Position numbers and translations under genes: made by a program. Shown here in pieces: positions 1 to 6,919 of a DNA stretch of 64,000 nucleotides (position 1 is the stretch's first letter; each line of letters begins with the position of its first letter). Source of the stretch: Pseudomonas knackmussii B13 (GTDB lineage: Bacteria; Pseudomonadota; Gammaproteobacteria; Pseudomonadales; Pseudomonadaceae); assembly GCF_000689415.1 (NCBI RefSeq), contig NZ_HG322950.1:434001-498000 (forward strand). Direction: 5' to 3'. The notes below the pieces were generated by a model, which did no database searches, was not told where the DNA came from, and was given only the letters and a program-made list of their open reading frames with translations.

Positions 1-399
1 CTGACGCAGGACCTGACCAACATCCGCGTCTACAGCTGCGACGCCCTGGAAGTGCTGCGCGATTGCGTGGCCGACGCCAGCCTCGACCGCGTGCTGCTGT
101 TCTTCCCCGACCCGTGGCACAAGGCGCGCCACCACAAGCGCCGCATCGTCCAGCCGGCCTGGGCGGAGCTGGTGCGCAGCAAGCTGAAGATCGGCGGCGT
201 CCTGCACATGGCCACCGACTGGGAGCAATACGCCGAGCACATGCTCGAAGTGATGAACGCAGCTCCCGGCTATCGCAACCTGTCGCCGGACAACACCTAC
301 GTGCCGCGCCCGGAAGAGCGCCCGGTGACCAAGTTCGAGCGCCGCGGCGAGCGCCTCGGGCACGGCGTGTGGGACCTGAAGTTCCAGCGCGTCGACTGA
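1..399 (+). CDS. trmB: tRNA (guanine-N7-)-methyltransferase, 5'-truncated by window edge
   Basis: This is the C-terminal 132 codons of TrmB, which makes m7G46 in tRNA from S-adenosylmethionine. The reading frame is open from base 1, so the N-terminus with the SAM-binding glycine motif lies outside the window. Visible are the family signature FFPDPWHKARHHKRR, around the catalytic Asp and basic tRNA-contacting residues, and the conserved C-terminal block TKFERRGERLGHGVWDL. A strong intrinsic terminator follows 15 bases after the stop, so this is the last gene of its transcript. Confidence 0.95.
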   Translation: MTQDLTNIRVYSCDALEVLRDCVADASLDRVLLFFPDPWHKARHHKRRIVQPAWAELVRSKLKIGGVLHMATDWEQYAEHMLEVMNAAPGYRNLSPDNTYVPRPEERPVTKFERRGERLGHGVWDLKFQRVD

Positions 400-414
400 T
401 TTCCGCAAGACCCG

Positions 415-440
415 AAAGGCCTGCCCGCGCAGGCCTTTTT
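415..440 (+). terminator. Rho-independent terminator after trmB
   Basis: A perfect 10-bp stem (AAAGGCCTGC at 415-424 pairing with 429-438) with a 4-base loop runs directly into a T tract ending at 440. It lies 15 bases past the trmB stop and separates it from the DUF1329 gene. Confidence 0.9.
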
Positions 441-581
441 CATGGAAGAAAGACCAGACCGGGACCACCCGGCGGCCAGGATGGCCACCTCACCTCGCAA
501 GCTGAATCTCGAAACCAGCGGCCTTGAGCCGCCACGACAATAACAGCGACGGGACGGACGCCCGCCGCAAAGGAGACTGCT

Positions 582-1928
582 GTGCTGAACAAAGTTGCCA
601 TACTGCTGCTGGCTGCCGCCTGCGCCACTGCCGCGCAGGCCAAGGTCGACGCAACCCAGGCCGCGCGCCTGGGCCAGGAGCTGACGCCGCTGGGTGGGGA
701 AAGGGCCGGAAACGCCTCGGGCAGCATTCCGCCCTGGACCGGCGGGATCACCGCGCCGCCGGCGGGCTACACGCCTGGCATGCACCACCTCGATCCCTTC
801 GCCGCCGACAAGGAGGCGTATCGCGTCAACGCGCAGAACCTGGCGCAATACCGCGACCTGCTGACGCCCGGCACCCAGGCATTGCTGCAGGAGAACCCGG
901 ACTTCTACCTGCGGGTGTTCCCCAGTCGTCGCAGCGCGTCGCTGCCCCAGCGGATCTATGACGCCACGCGCTTCAATGCCGAACATGCCGAGCTGATCGC
1001 CGACGGCAATGGCATCCAGGGGGCCGCTGCCGGCACGCCGTTCCCCATTCCGCAGAATGGCCTGGAAGTCATCTGGAACCACATCACGCGCTACCGCGGT
1101 GAGCAGCTGCACATGGTGACCAACCAGGCCGCGGTGCTCGCCAGCGGCAGCTACAACCTGCTGAAGATGGAACGCGACGCCTACTTCGTCTACGGCCGCG
1201 AAGGCATGAGCCCGCAGGACCTGAACAACACCCTGTTCTTCTACAGGTACACGGTGGTGGCGCCGTCCAAGCTGGCCGGCTCGGCGCTGCTGGTGCAGGA
1301 AACCATCGACCAGGTCCTGGCCACCCGCCGCGCCTGGCGCTTCAACCGCGGCGACCGCCGCGTGCGCCGCCTGCCCAGCCTGGCCTACGAGAGCGCTCAG
1401 CCGGACACCTACGGCCTGGCGACTGCGGATACGGTGGACGTCTACAACGGCGCGCCGGATCGCTACGAGTGGAAGCTGATCGGCAAGCGCGAAATGCTGG
1501 TGCCGTACAACAGCTACCAGGTGCACCAGAAGGGCCTGCCGTATGAGCGCATCCTGGGCGCGAAGACCCTCAATCCCGAGCTGCTGCGCTACGAGCCGCA
1601 CCGCGTCTGGGTGGTCGAGGCGAGCCTGCGCACCGGTTACAGCCATCCCTTCGCCAAGCGCCGCTTCTACCTCGACGAAGACAGCTGGCAGATCCTCGCC
1701 AGTGATCTCTACGACGCCCAGGGCAAGCTGATCCGCGCCCAGGAAGTGCACCCGGTCAACTACTACGACGTGCCCATGGTCTCGAGCACCGTGGAAGCGC
1801 TGTACGACTTCGAAGGGCACCGGTACTTCGTCGACGGCCTGGACAACAACGAGCCGATGTACGACTTCCGAGCAAACCTGAACCCGCGCGACTTCACCCC
1901 GCAAGCGCTGCGCCGCGACGGCAACTGA
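582..1928 (+). CDS. DUF1329 family secreted protein
   Basis: The 448-residue product has a clear Sec signal peptide (hydrophobic core VAILLLAAACATAA, cleavage expected after AQA near residue 20). It matches the size and style of the DUF1329 family, including the early motif SGSIPPWTGGI and a C-terminal rich in Tyr and Asp. DUF1329 proteins are periplasmic or outer-membrane-associated and are often paired with DUF1302 proteins and RND-type exporters in lipid or hydrophobic-compound transport. Here the gene stands alone, with no DUF1302 partner in the window. The start is GTG at 582, chosen because AGGAG sits 6 bases upstream and the signal peptide begins immediately. The exact substrate is unknown. 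Confidence 0.85.
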   Translation: MLNKVAILLLAAACATAAQAKVDATQAARLGQELTPLGGERAGNASGSIPPWTGGITAPPAGYTPGMHHLDPFAADKEAYRVNAQNLAQYRDLLTPGTQALLQENPDFYLRVFPSRRSASLPQRIYDATRFNAEHAELIADGNGIQGAAAGTPFPIPQNGLEVIWNHITRYRGEQLHMVTNQAAVLASGSYNLLKMERDAYFVYGREGMSPQDLNNTLFFYRYTVVAPSKLAGSALLVQETIDQVLATRRAWRFNRGDRRVRRLPSLAYESAQPDTYGLATADTVDVYNGAPDRYEWKLIGKREMLVPYNSYQVHQKGLPYERILGAKTLNPELLRYEPHRVWVVEASLRTGYSHPFAKRRFYLDEDSWQILASDLYDAQGKLIRAQEVHPVNYYDVPMVSSTVEALYDFEGHRYFVDGLDNNEPMYDFRANLNPRDFTPQALRRDGN

Positions 1929-1939
1929 CGCTGCTGTTC

Positions 1940-2000
1940 GTAGGAGCTCGCTCGCGAACGCTTTTGCGTCAGGCGGGTTCGCGAGCAAGCTCGCTCCTAC
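1940..2000. repeat. Pseudomonas REP-type inverted repeat pair
   Basis: GTAGGAG-CTCGCTCGCGAAC at 1940-1959 faces its inverted partner GTTCGCGAGCAAGCTCGCTCCTAC at 1977-2000 across a 17-base spacer. The sequence is the widespread Pseudomonas REP core (GTAGGAGCGAGCTTGCTCGCGAAC). The left arm lacks 4 bases of the right arm. It sits 11 bases after the DUF1329 stop, typical of REPs in intergenic space. Confidence 0.85.
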
Positions 2001-2066
2001 AAGAGACTTCCGGTGTGGCGGCGTGCAACCGCGAGCGACCGTGCCCTGCGCGGATTGACTTATCCC

Positions 2067-2141
2067 CGTCGTTCCCGCGAACGCGAGAATCCAGTGACGC
2101 CGATGCGAATCCGCTGGGTCCCCGCGTTCGCGGGGATGACG
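2067..2141. repeat. Second palindromic intergenic repeat (GTTCCCGCGAACGCG type)
   Basis: CGTCGTTCCCGCGAACGCGA at 2067-2086 is inversely repeated by CCCCGCGTTCGCGGGGATGACG at 2120-2141, with further imperfect pairing (GAATCCAG against CTGGGT) towards the centre. The whole can fold into one long imperfect hairpin. It resembles the 'gtcattcccgcgaa' palindromes dispersed through many proteobacterial genomes. It lies between convergent genes and could also terminate both transcripts. Confidence 0.7.
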
Positions 2142-2158
2142 CAGAGAGGCGTTCGGGC

Positions 2159-2413
2159 TCAGTCGATCAGTTCGGCGCCGACCACGGTGATGTCCGGCAG
2201 GCTCAGCGGCGCCGGAGTGATCTGCAGGTACTTGATGCTGCTGCGCGGGATCAGCAGCAGATCGCCGTCCACCTCGATGCTCAGGCAGGGCGATTCCAGT
2301 TGCTTGCGAATGCCCCGCGCCACTTCCACGGGGTCTTCGGCCTGTTGCGGGAAGCGCAGCGCCAGGCGCTGGCCGTCGATGAAGTGCAGGTAGAGGTGCT
2401 TGATCGGTTTCAT
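2159..2413 (-). CDS. Small conserved hypothetical protein (84 aa)
   Basis: This is a small soluble protein starting MKPIKHLYLHFIDGQRLALRF, with alternating hydrophobic and charged stretches that suggest a small beta-rich domain. There is no signal peptide or membrane segment. The ATG at 2413 is preferred over an upstream GTG (2440) because GGGGAAC lies just before it and the GTG has no ribosome-binding site. It follows the DUF3392 gene on the same strand with 44 bases between them, so the two are probably cotranscribed. I do not recognise a function. Confidence 0.75.
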   Translation of the reverse strand: MKPIKHLYLHFIDGQRLALRFPQQAEDPVEVARGIRKQLESPCLSIEVDGDLLLIPRSSIKYLQITPAPLSLPDITVVGAELID

Positions 2414-2457
2414 GGCGTTCCCCAGGTCCGTGACGGGCACTGGGGAAACACTAGCAG

Positions 2458-2781
2458 TCAGCTGCGGTCGGCGATCATGCCGATGACGAAGAACAGCAAC
2501 AGCAGCACCGGCGCCAGGGTGTAGTTGTTGAAGTAGTTCAGGCCATGGGCGAGCCAGGGCGTGACGAAGACCATCGCCAGGCCGTAGCCGACGGCGCAGA
2601 TGAGCACGAACAGCAGGGTGCGGAAGACGAAGTTGAGGCTGCCGATGCGCTGCTGGATCCAGGCATTGATCGCCGGCCCGAACAGCACCAGCAGGGTGGC
2701 CATGATCGCCAGGGCGATGTCGGACAGATGGCTGCGGCTCCAGCGGGAGGCGCTGGCGATCAGTTCGAGGGCGAAGTCCAT
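2458..2781 (-). CDS. DUF3392 family inner-membrane protein
   Basis: The 107-residue protein has three hydrophobic helices (about residues 20-43, 52-75 and 88-104: DIALAIMATLLVLFG, RTLLFVLICAVGYGLAMVF, LAPVLLLLFFVIGMIA) and an N-terminal soluble helix. Size and layout match the DUF3392 family of small Pseudomonas membrane proteins. An AGGAGCC ribosome-binding site precedes the ATG. It lies downstream of hemW on the same strand. Function is unknown. Confidence 0.8.
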   Translation of the reverse strand: MDFALELIASASRWSRSHLSDIALAIMATLLVLFGPAINAWIQQRIGSLNFVFRTLLFVLICAVGYGLAMVFVTPWLAHGLNYFNNYTLAPVLLLLFFVIGMIADRS

Positions 2782-2846
2782 GCAGGCTCCTTGGATTGGC
2801 TATCGCCGGGGGAGTTTACACGTCCCCCGGCGTGCCTGGACACGGT

Positions 2847-4034
2847 TCAGGCCAGGAAGTGCTGCAGCAGGTCGTTGAGGAACAGCTGGCCGCGTTCGGT
2901 CGGGCGCAGGCGCTCGTTGTCGTCGGCGAGCAGGCCCTTGGCGCGGGCTTCGCGGCAGGCTTCGGCGATGCTTTGCAGCGGCTGGCCGGTGCGTTCTTCG
3001 TAGAGGCTGCTGGGTACGCCTTCGACCAGGCGCAGGGCGTTCATCATGAACTCGAAGGGCAGGTCGTCCGCTTCCAGTAGGCGCTCGCCGGCCTGGAAGG
3101 GCTTGTCCGGGTTCAGGTAGTCCTTTGGCAGGCGGGTCTTCCAGGTGCGCAGGATGCGGCCTTCCGGGCTGCTCAGCTTGGCGTGGGCGCCGGCGCCTAT
3201 GCCGAGGAAGTCGCCGAAGGTCCAGTAATTCAGGTTGTGCCGGGCGCGCTTGCCGTCGCGGGCGTAGGCGGAGGTCTCGTACTGGACGAATCCGGCCTCG
3301 GCCAGGCGTGCCTGGCCGGCTTCCTGGATTTCCCAGAGCGCGTCGTCCTCCGGCAGCTCCGGCGGCTGGCTCCAGAACACCGTGTTCGGCTCCATGGTCA
3401 GCTGGTACCAGGACAGGTGCGTCGGGTTCAGGGCGATGGCTTGTTCCAGGTCGGCGAGGGCGTCGGCCACGCTTTGCTGCGGCAGGCCGTGCATCAGGTC
3501 GAGGTTGAAGTTGTCGAAGCCGGCCTTGCGCGCCATGTCTGCCGCACGCACGGCTTCGTCGCCGTCGTGGATGCGGCCGAGGGCCTTGAGCTTCTCGGCC
3601 TGGAAGCTCTGCACGCCGATGGACAGGCGGTTGATGCCGAGGCTGCGGTAGTCGGCGAACTTGGCCTGCTCGAAGGTTCCGGGGTTGGCTTCGAGGGTGA
3701 TCTCGATGTCGTGCTCGAACCCGACCTGGCGTTCCAGCCCCTCGAGGATGTGGCCGAGGGCGCTGGCGGAGAACAGGCTTGGGGTGCCGCCGCCGAAGAA
3801 GATCGAAGTCAGCTTGCGGCCGTGCACGTGGCGCTCGTCGGCCTTCAGGTCGGCGAGCAGTGCCTCGACGTAGGCATCTTCGGGTAGCTCAGGGCCGGCG
3901 GCGTGGGAGTTGAAGTCGCAGTACGGGCATTTGCGCACGCACCAGGGGATGTGCACGTACGCGGACAGCGGTGGCAGGCGGAAGCCGGAAACCACCGGCC
4001 CGGCGTCGAGCCCGTGGCTTCCTGCCTGGCTCAT
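2847..4034 (-). CDS. hemW: Heme chaperone HemW (radical SAM, HemN-like)
   Basis: This radical-SAM protein carries the cluster motif CVRKCPYC at residues 32-39. The fourth cysteine found in true coproporphyrinogen dehydrogenase HemN is replaced by the DF of CPYCDF, which is the hallmark of HemW. HemW binds heme and is thought to insert it into membrane acceptors such as respiratory proteins. The FFGGGTPSLF glycine-rich SAM motif and the C-terminal HemN_C region (FEFMMNALRL) are present. The length of 395 residues is normal. The start codon overlaps the rdgB stop by 4 bases (ATGA), so translation is coupled in the DUF4426-rdgB-hemW unit. Confidence 0.93.
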   Translation of the reverse strand: MSQAGSHGLDAGPVVSGFRLPPLSAYVHIPWCVRKCPYCDFNSHAAGPELPEDAYVEALLADLKADERHVHGRKLTSIFFGGGTPSLFSASALGHILEGLERQVGFEHDIEITLEANPGTFEQAKFADYRSLGINRLSIGVQSFQAEKLKALGRIHDGDEAVRAADMARKAGFDNFNLDLMHGLPQQSVADALADLEQAIALNPTHLSWYQLTMEPNTVFWSQPPELPEDDALWEIQEAGQARLAEAGFVQYETSAYARDGKRARHNLNYWTFGDFLGIGAGAHAKLSSPEGRILRTWKTRLPKDYLNPDKPFQAGERLLEADDLPFEFMMNALRLVEGVPSSLYEERTGQPLQSIAEACREARAKGLLADDNERLRPTERGQLFLNDLLQHFLA

Positions 4035-4624
4035 AGACCCAACCGTTGCTTCAGCAGGGCCATGGCGCGGGCGCGGTGGCTCAGCTTGTTCTTCTGTTCG
4101 GGCGGCAGTTCGGCGCTGGAGCAGTTGCTCTCCGGCACCCAGAACAGCGGGTCGTAGCCGAAGCCGTGCTCGCCGCGCGCTTCGCGCAGGATGCTGCCTT
4201 GCCAGAGGCCTTCGCAGAGGATCGGCAGCGGGTCGTCGGCATGACGCACCAGGGCGAGCACGCTGACGAACTGCGCGCCGCGCTGGTCGTCCGGGACGTC
4301 CTTGAGGGCGTCGAGCAGCTTGGCATTGTTCGCCGCGTCACCCTTGCCGTCGGCATAGCGCGCCGAGTAGATGCCCGGCGCGCCGCCGAGGTAGTCCACC
4401 GCCAGGCCCGAGTCGTCGGCCAGCGCCGGCAGGCCGGAGATGCGCGCGGCATTGCGGGCCTTGAGGATGGCGTTCTCGACGAAGGAGAGGCCGGTTTCCT
4501 CGGGTTCCACGCTGCTGAACTCGCCGATCGAGCGCACCTTCACGTGGGCGCCGAGCATGGCCTGGAGTTCCTTGAGTTTGCCGGCGTTGTGACTGGCCAG
4601 CACCAGTTGGTCGAGCTTGATCAT
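4031..4624 (-). CDS. rdgB: dITP/XTP pyrophosphatase (non-canonical purine NTPase)
   Basis: RdgB hydrolyses dITP, ITP and XTP to monophosphates and so keeps deaminated purines out of DNA. The N-terminal signature LVLASHNAGKLKEL (residues 7-20) and the ALADDSGLAVDYLGGAPGIY block with the metal-binding Asp pair are intact. Length (197 aa) is typical. Its start overlaps the upstream DUF4426 gene by 4 bases and its stop overlaps hemW by 4 bases, giving a tight three-gene operon. Confidence 0.95.
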   Translation of the reverse strand: MIKLDQLVLASHNAGKLKELQAMLGAHVKVRSIGEFSSVEPEETGLSFVENAILKARNAARISGLPALADDSGLAVDYLGGAPGIYSARYADGKGDAANNAKLLDALKDVPDDQRGAQFVSVLALVRHADDPLPILCEGLWQGSILREARGEHGFGYDPLFWVPESNCSSAELPPEQKNKLSHRARAMALLKQRLGL

Positions 4625-5043
4625 TCGTCTGGGAAGACTTCCTGGGTGAATTCGAAGCTTTGCGGCGCTTCTTTGCCGGCCTTGACCGTGATGCTGAAGG
4701 TCAGGGTGTCACGGCTGTCGATGGTGAATTGCGCCAGGTGGTAGACGGCGCCTTCCTCGGCCACGCGTTTGAAGGTCAGCGGGATTTCCTGGCTCAGCAG
4801 GTTCTTGGCGCTGCCGCTGACGATGGCATCGACCGGCTTGCCGTTGGCGTCCAGCGGCACGATGTTGATCACGCCCTGGTTCTTGCTGCGGACCACGCCG
4901 ACCGCCTGGGCGATCTTCGGTTGCAGGAAGCTCGAGTTGTAGACGCTGTAGTGGACCTGGATATCGCCCAGGCGTTGGACCTGCTCGGCAAAGGCCGGCA
5001 TGGCGAGGAACAGGCAGAACAGCAGGGAGGCTAGGCGGCGCAT
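4621..5043 (-). CDS. DUF4426 family periplasmic protein
   Basis: The 140-residue protein has a signal peptide (LASLLFCLFLAMPAFA, cleavage after residue 19) followed by a beta-rich domain starting with EQVQRLGDIQVHYSVYNSSF. This fits the DUF4426 family found next to rdgB and metW in pseudomonads. It has no cysteine at the cleavage site, so it is probably a free periplasmic protein. It is the first gene of the rdgB-hemW unit, 36 bases after metW. Biochemical role unknown. Confidence 0.82.
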   Translation of the reverse strand: MRRLASLLFCLFLAMPAFAEQVQRLGDIQVHYSVYNSSFLQPKIAQAVGVVRSKNQGVINIVPLDANGKPVDAIVSGSAKNLLSQEIPLTFKRVAEEGAVYHLAQFTIDSRDTLTFSITVKAGKEAPQSFEFTQEVFPDE

Positions 5044-5079
5044 GGTTTTCTTCTCCTGGGTTCAGAACCCGCAAGCGCC

Positions 5080-5700
5080 TCAGACGGCGATGCGGGCATC
5101 CGGCACCCCTGGACCGCTAACCCGGTAGATGCCGATCTCACCCAACAGATTAGGCCAAACTCGGCAGACCCAGCGATGACGGTGGTCACGGTCCACGGCC
5201 AGGCGATCCAATACGCGCAGGCGCTTCTCGCGGCACAGCGCCTCGAAGTCCTTGAAGGTGCAGAAGTGGATGTTCGGCGTGTTGTACCAGGTGTACGGGA
5301 GGAACTCCGACACCGGCATACGGCCGTTGCGCAGAAGGTACCAGCGGCAGTTCCAGTGGCCGAAGTTGGGGAAGGTGATGATGCAGGTCTTGCCGACCCG
5401 CAACATCTCTTCGAGGATCTTGTCGGGGTAATGCACGGCCTGCAGGGCCTGGGTCATGACGACCACGTCGAAGCTGTTGCTGGCGAAGCTGCCCAGGCCC
5501 TTGTCGAGGTCCTGCTCGATGACGTTGACCCCGCGTTCGATGCACTTGGCGATGTTTTCGCCGTCGATCTCCAGGCCGTAGCCGGTGACCTGCTTGTGCT
5601 TGCCCAGCCAGGCCAGCAGTTCGCCGTCGCCGCAGCCGAGGTCGAGTACCCGGCTGCCGGCGGGGATCCAGTCTTGGATGATTTCCAGGTCGGCGCGCAT
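5080..5700 (-). CDS. metW: Methionine biosynthesis protein MetW
   Basis: MetW is a class I SAM-dependent methyltransferase-fold protein (motif I VLDLGCGDGELLAWL, residues about 19-33) that always accompanies MetX in pseudomonads and is needed with it for homoserine acylation. The 206-residue length is normal. It starts 10 bases after the metX stop, so metXW is one transcript. Confidence 0.93.
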   Translation of the reverse strand: MRADLEIIQDWIPAGSRVLDLGCGDGELLAWLGKHKQVTGYGLEIDGENIAKCIERGVNVIEQDLDKGLGSFASNSFDVVVMTQALQAVHYPDKILEEMLRVGKTCIITFPNFGHWNCRWYLLRNGRMPVSEFLPYTWYNTPNIHFCTFKDFEALCREKRLRVLDRLAVDRDHRHRWVCRVWPNLLGEIGIYRVSGPGVPDARIAV

Positions 5701-5710
5701 GGCGTTCCTT

Positions 5711-6850
5711 TTATACGCTGATGCGGTTCATGTAACCGCTGAAGGCTTGCAGGTAGCGGGGGATCGGCATGAGGAAGGCGTCGTGGCCTTGCGGGGCGTC
5801 GATCTCCAGGTAGCTGACGTTCTTCTTCGCCGCGATCAGGGCGTCGACGATTTCCCGCGAACGCGCCGGCGAGAAGCGCCAGTCGGTGGTGAAGGACATC
5901 AGGCAGAAGTCCGCCTTCACCCCGGCGAGGGTGCGGGTCAGGTCGCCGCCGTGCGCCGAGGCCGGATCGAAGTAGTCCAGCGCCTTGGTCATCAGCAGGT
6001 AGGTGTTAGCGTCGAAGCGGGTGGAGAACTCCTCGCCCTGATAGCGCAGGTAGCTCTCGACCTGGAACTCGACGCTCTGCAGGTCGTAGTTGAGCTTCTC
6101 GGACTTCAGGTCGCGGCCGAATTTCTCGCCCATGGCGTCGTCGGACAGGTAGGTGATGTGCCCGACCATGCGTGCCAGGCCCAGGCCACGGCGCGGGATC
6201 ACGCCTTTTTCCTGGAAGTGGCCGCCGAGGAACTCCGGGTCGGAAAGGATCGCCTGGCGCGCCACTTCGTTGAAGGCGATGTTCTGCGCCGAGAGCTTGG
6301 GCGCGCTGGCGATGCACAGGCAGTGCCGCACGCGCTCCGGATAGGCGATGGTCCACTGCAGTGCCTGCATGCCGCCCAGGCTACCGCCTACCACCGCGGC
6401 CCACTGCTGGATGCCCAGGCGATCGGCCAGGCGGGCCTGGCTGTTGACCCAGTCTTCCACCGTGACTACCGGGAAGTCGGCGCCGTAGACGCGGCCGGTT
6501 TCCGGATTGACGCTGGTCGGTCCGGTGGAGCCGTTGCAGCCGCCGAGGTTGTTCAGCGCGACGACGAAGAACTTGCGGGTGTCGATGGGCTTGCCGGGGC
6601 CGATGGCGCTATCCCACCAGCCCGGCTTGCGGTCATCGGTGCTGTGGTAGCCCGCGGCGTGGTGATGGCCGGAGAGCGCATGGCAGATCAGCACGGCGTT
6701 GCTCGCCGTGGCGTTCAGTTCGCCGTAGGTCTCGATCACCAGCTGGTATTCGGGCAGTGTCTTGCCGCAGGCCAGTAGCAGTGGCTCGCTGAAGTGCAGC
6801 GTCTGGGGCGAAACCAGACCGACGGAATCTTCGGGGAAGACTGTGGGCAT
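5711..6850 (-). CDS. metX: Homoserine O-acyltransferase MetX (probably succinyltransferase)
   Basis: This alpha/beta-hydrolase-fold enzyme activates homoserine with an acyl-CoA as the first committed step of methionine synthesis. The nucleophile elbow GGSLGGMQAL places the catalytic Ser at residue 157. The Asp and His of the triad are in SFTTDWRFSP and APQGHDAFL. The substrate motif NNLGGCNGSTGPTSVNP is intact. Many proteobacterial MetX enzymes use succinyl-CoA rather than acetyl-CoA, and pseudomonads use O-succinylhomoserine, so succinyl is the likelier donor. That is inference, not read from the sequence. It is followed closely by metW. Confidence 0.93.
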   Translation of the reverse strand: MPTVFPEDSVGLVSPQTLHFSEPLLLACGKTLPEYQLVIETYGELNATASNAVLICHALSGHHHAAGYHSTDDRKPGWWDSAIGPGKPIDTRKFFVVALNNLGGCNGSTGPTSVNPETGRVYGADFPVVTVEDWVNSQARLADRLGIQQWAAVVGGSLGGMQALQWTIAYPERVRHCLCIASAPKLSAQNIAFNEVARQAILSDPEFLGGHFQEKGVIPRRGLGLARMVGHITYLSDDAMGEKFGRDLKSEKLNYDLQSVEFQVESYLRYQGEEFSTRFDANTYLLMTKALDYFDPASAHGGDLTRTLAGVKADFCLMSFTTDWRFSPARSREIVDALIAAKKNVSYLEIDAPQGHDAFLMPIPRYLQAFSGYMNRISV

Positions 6851-6919
6851 CGACCCAGCTCACGAAAAAAAGGAGGGCGCCAGTCTAAAGAGCACCGCCC
6901 CCTGCGGCAAGCCGCCGGC

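Noticed and set aside
297..1988. A 563-codon antisense frame opposite the DUF1329 gene
   Set aside because: High GC leaves antisense frames open. The plus strand has a signal peptide, ribosome-binding site and family motifs, the minus frame has none.
2847..4034. Oxygen-independent coproporphyrinogen III oxidase (HemN)
   Set aside because: The fourth cysteine of the HemN motif is absent (CVRKCPYCDF), which marks HemW.
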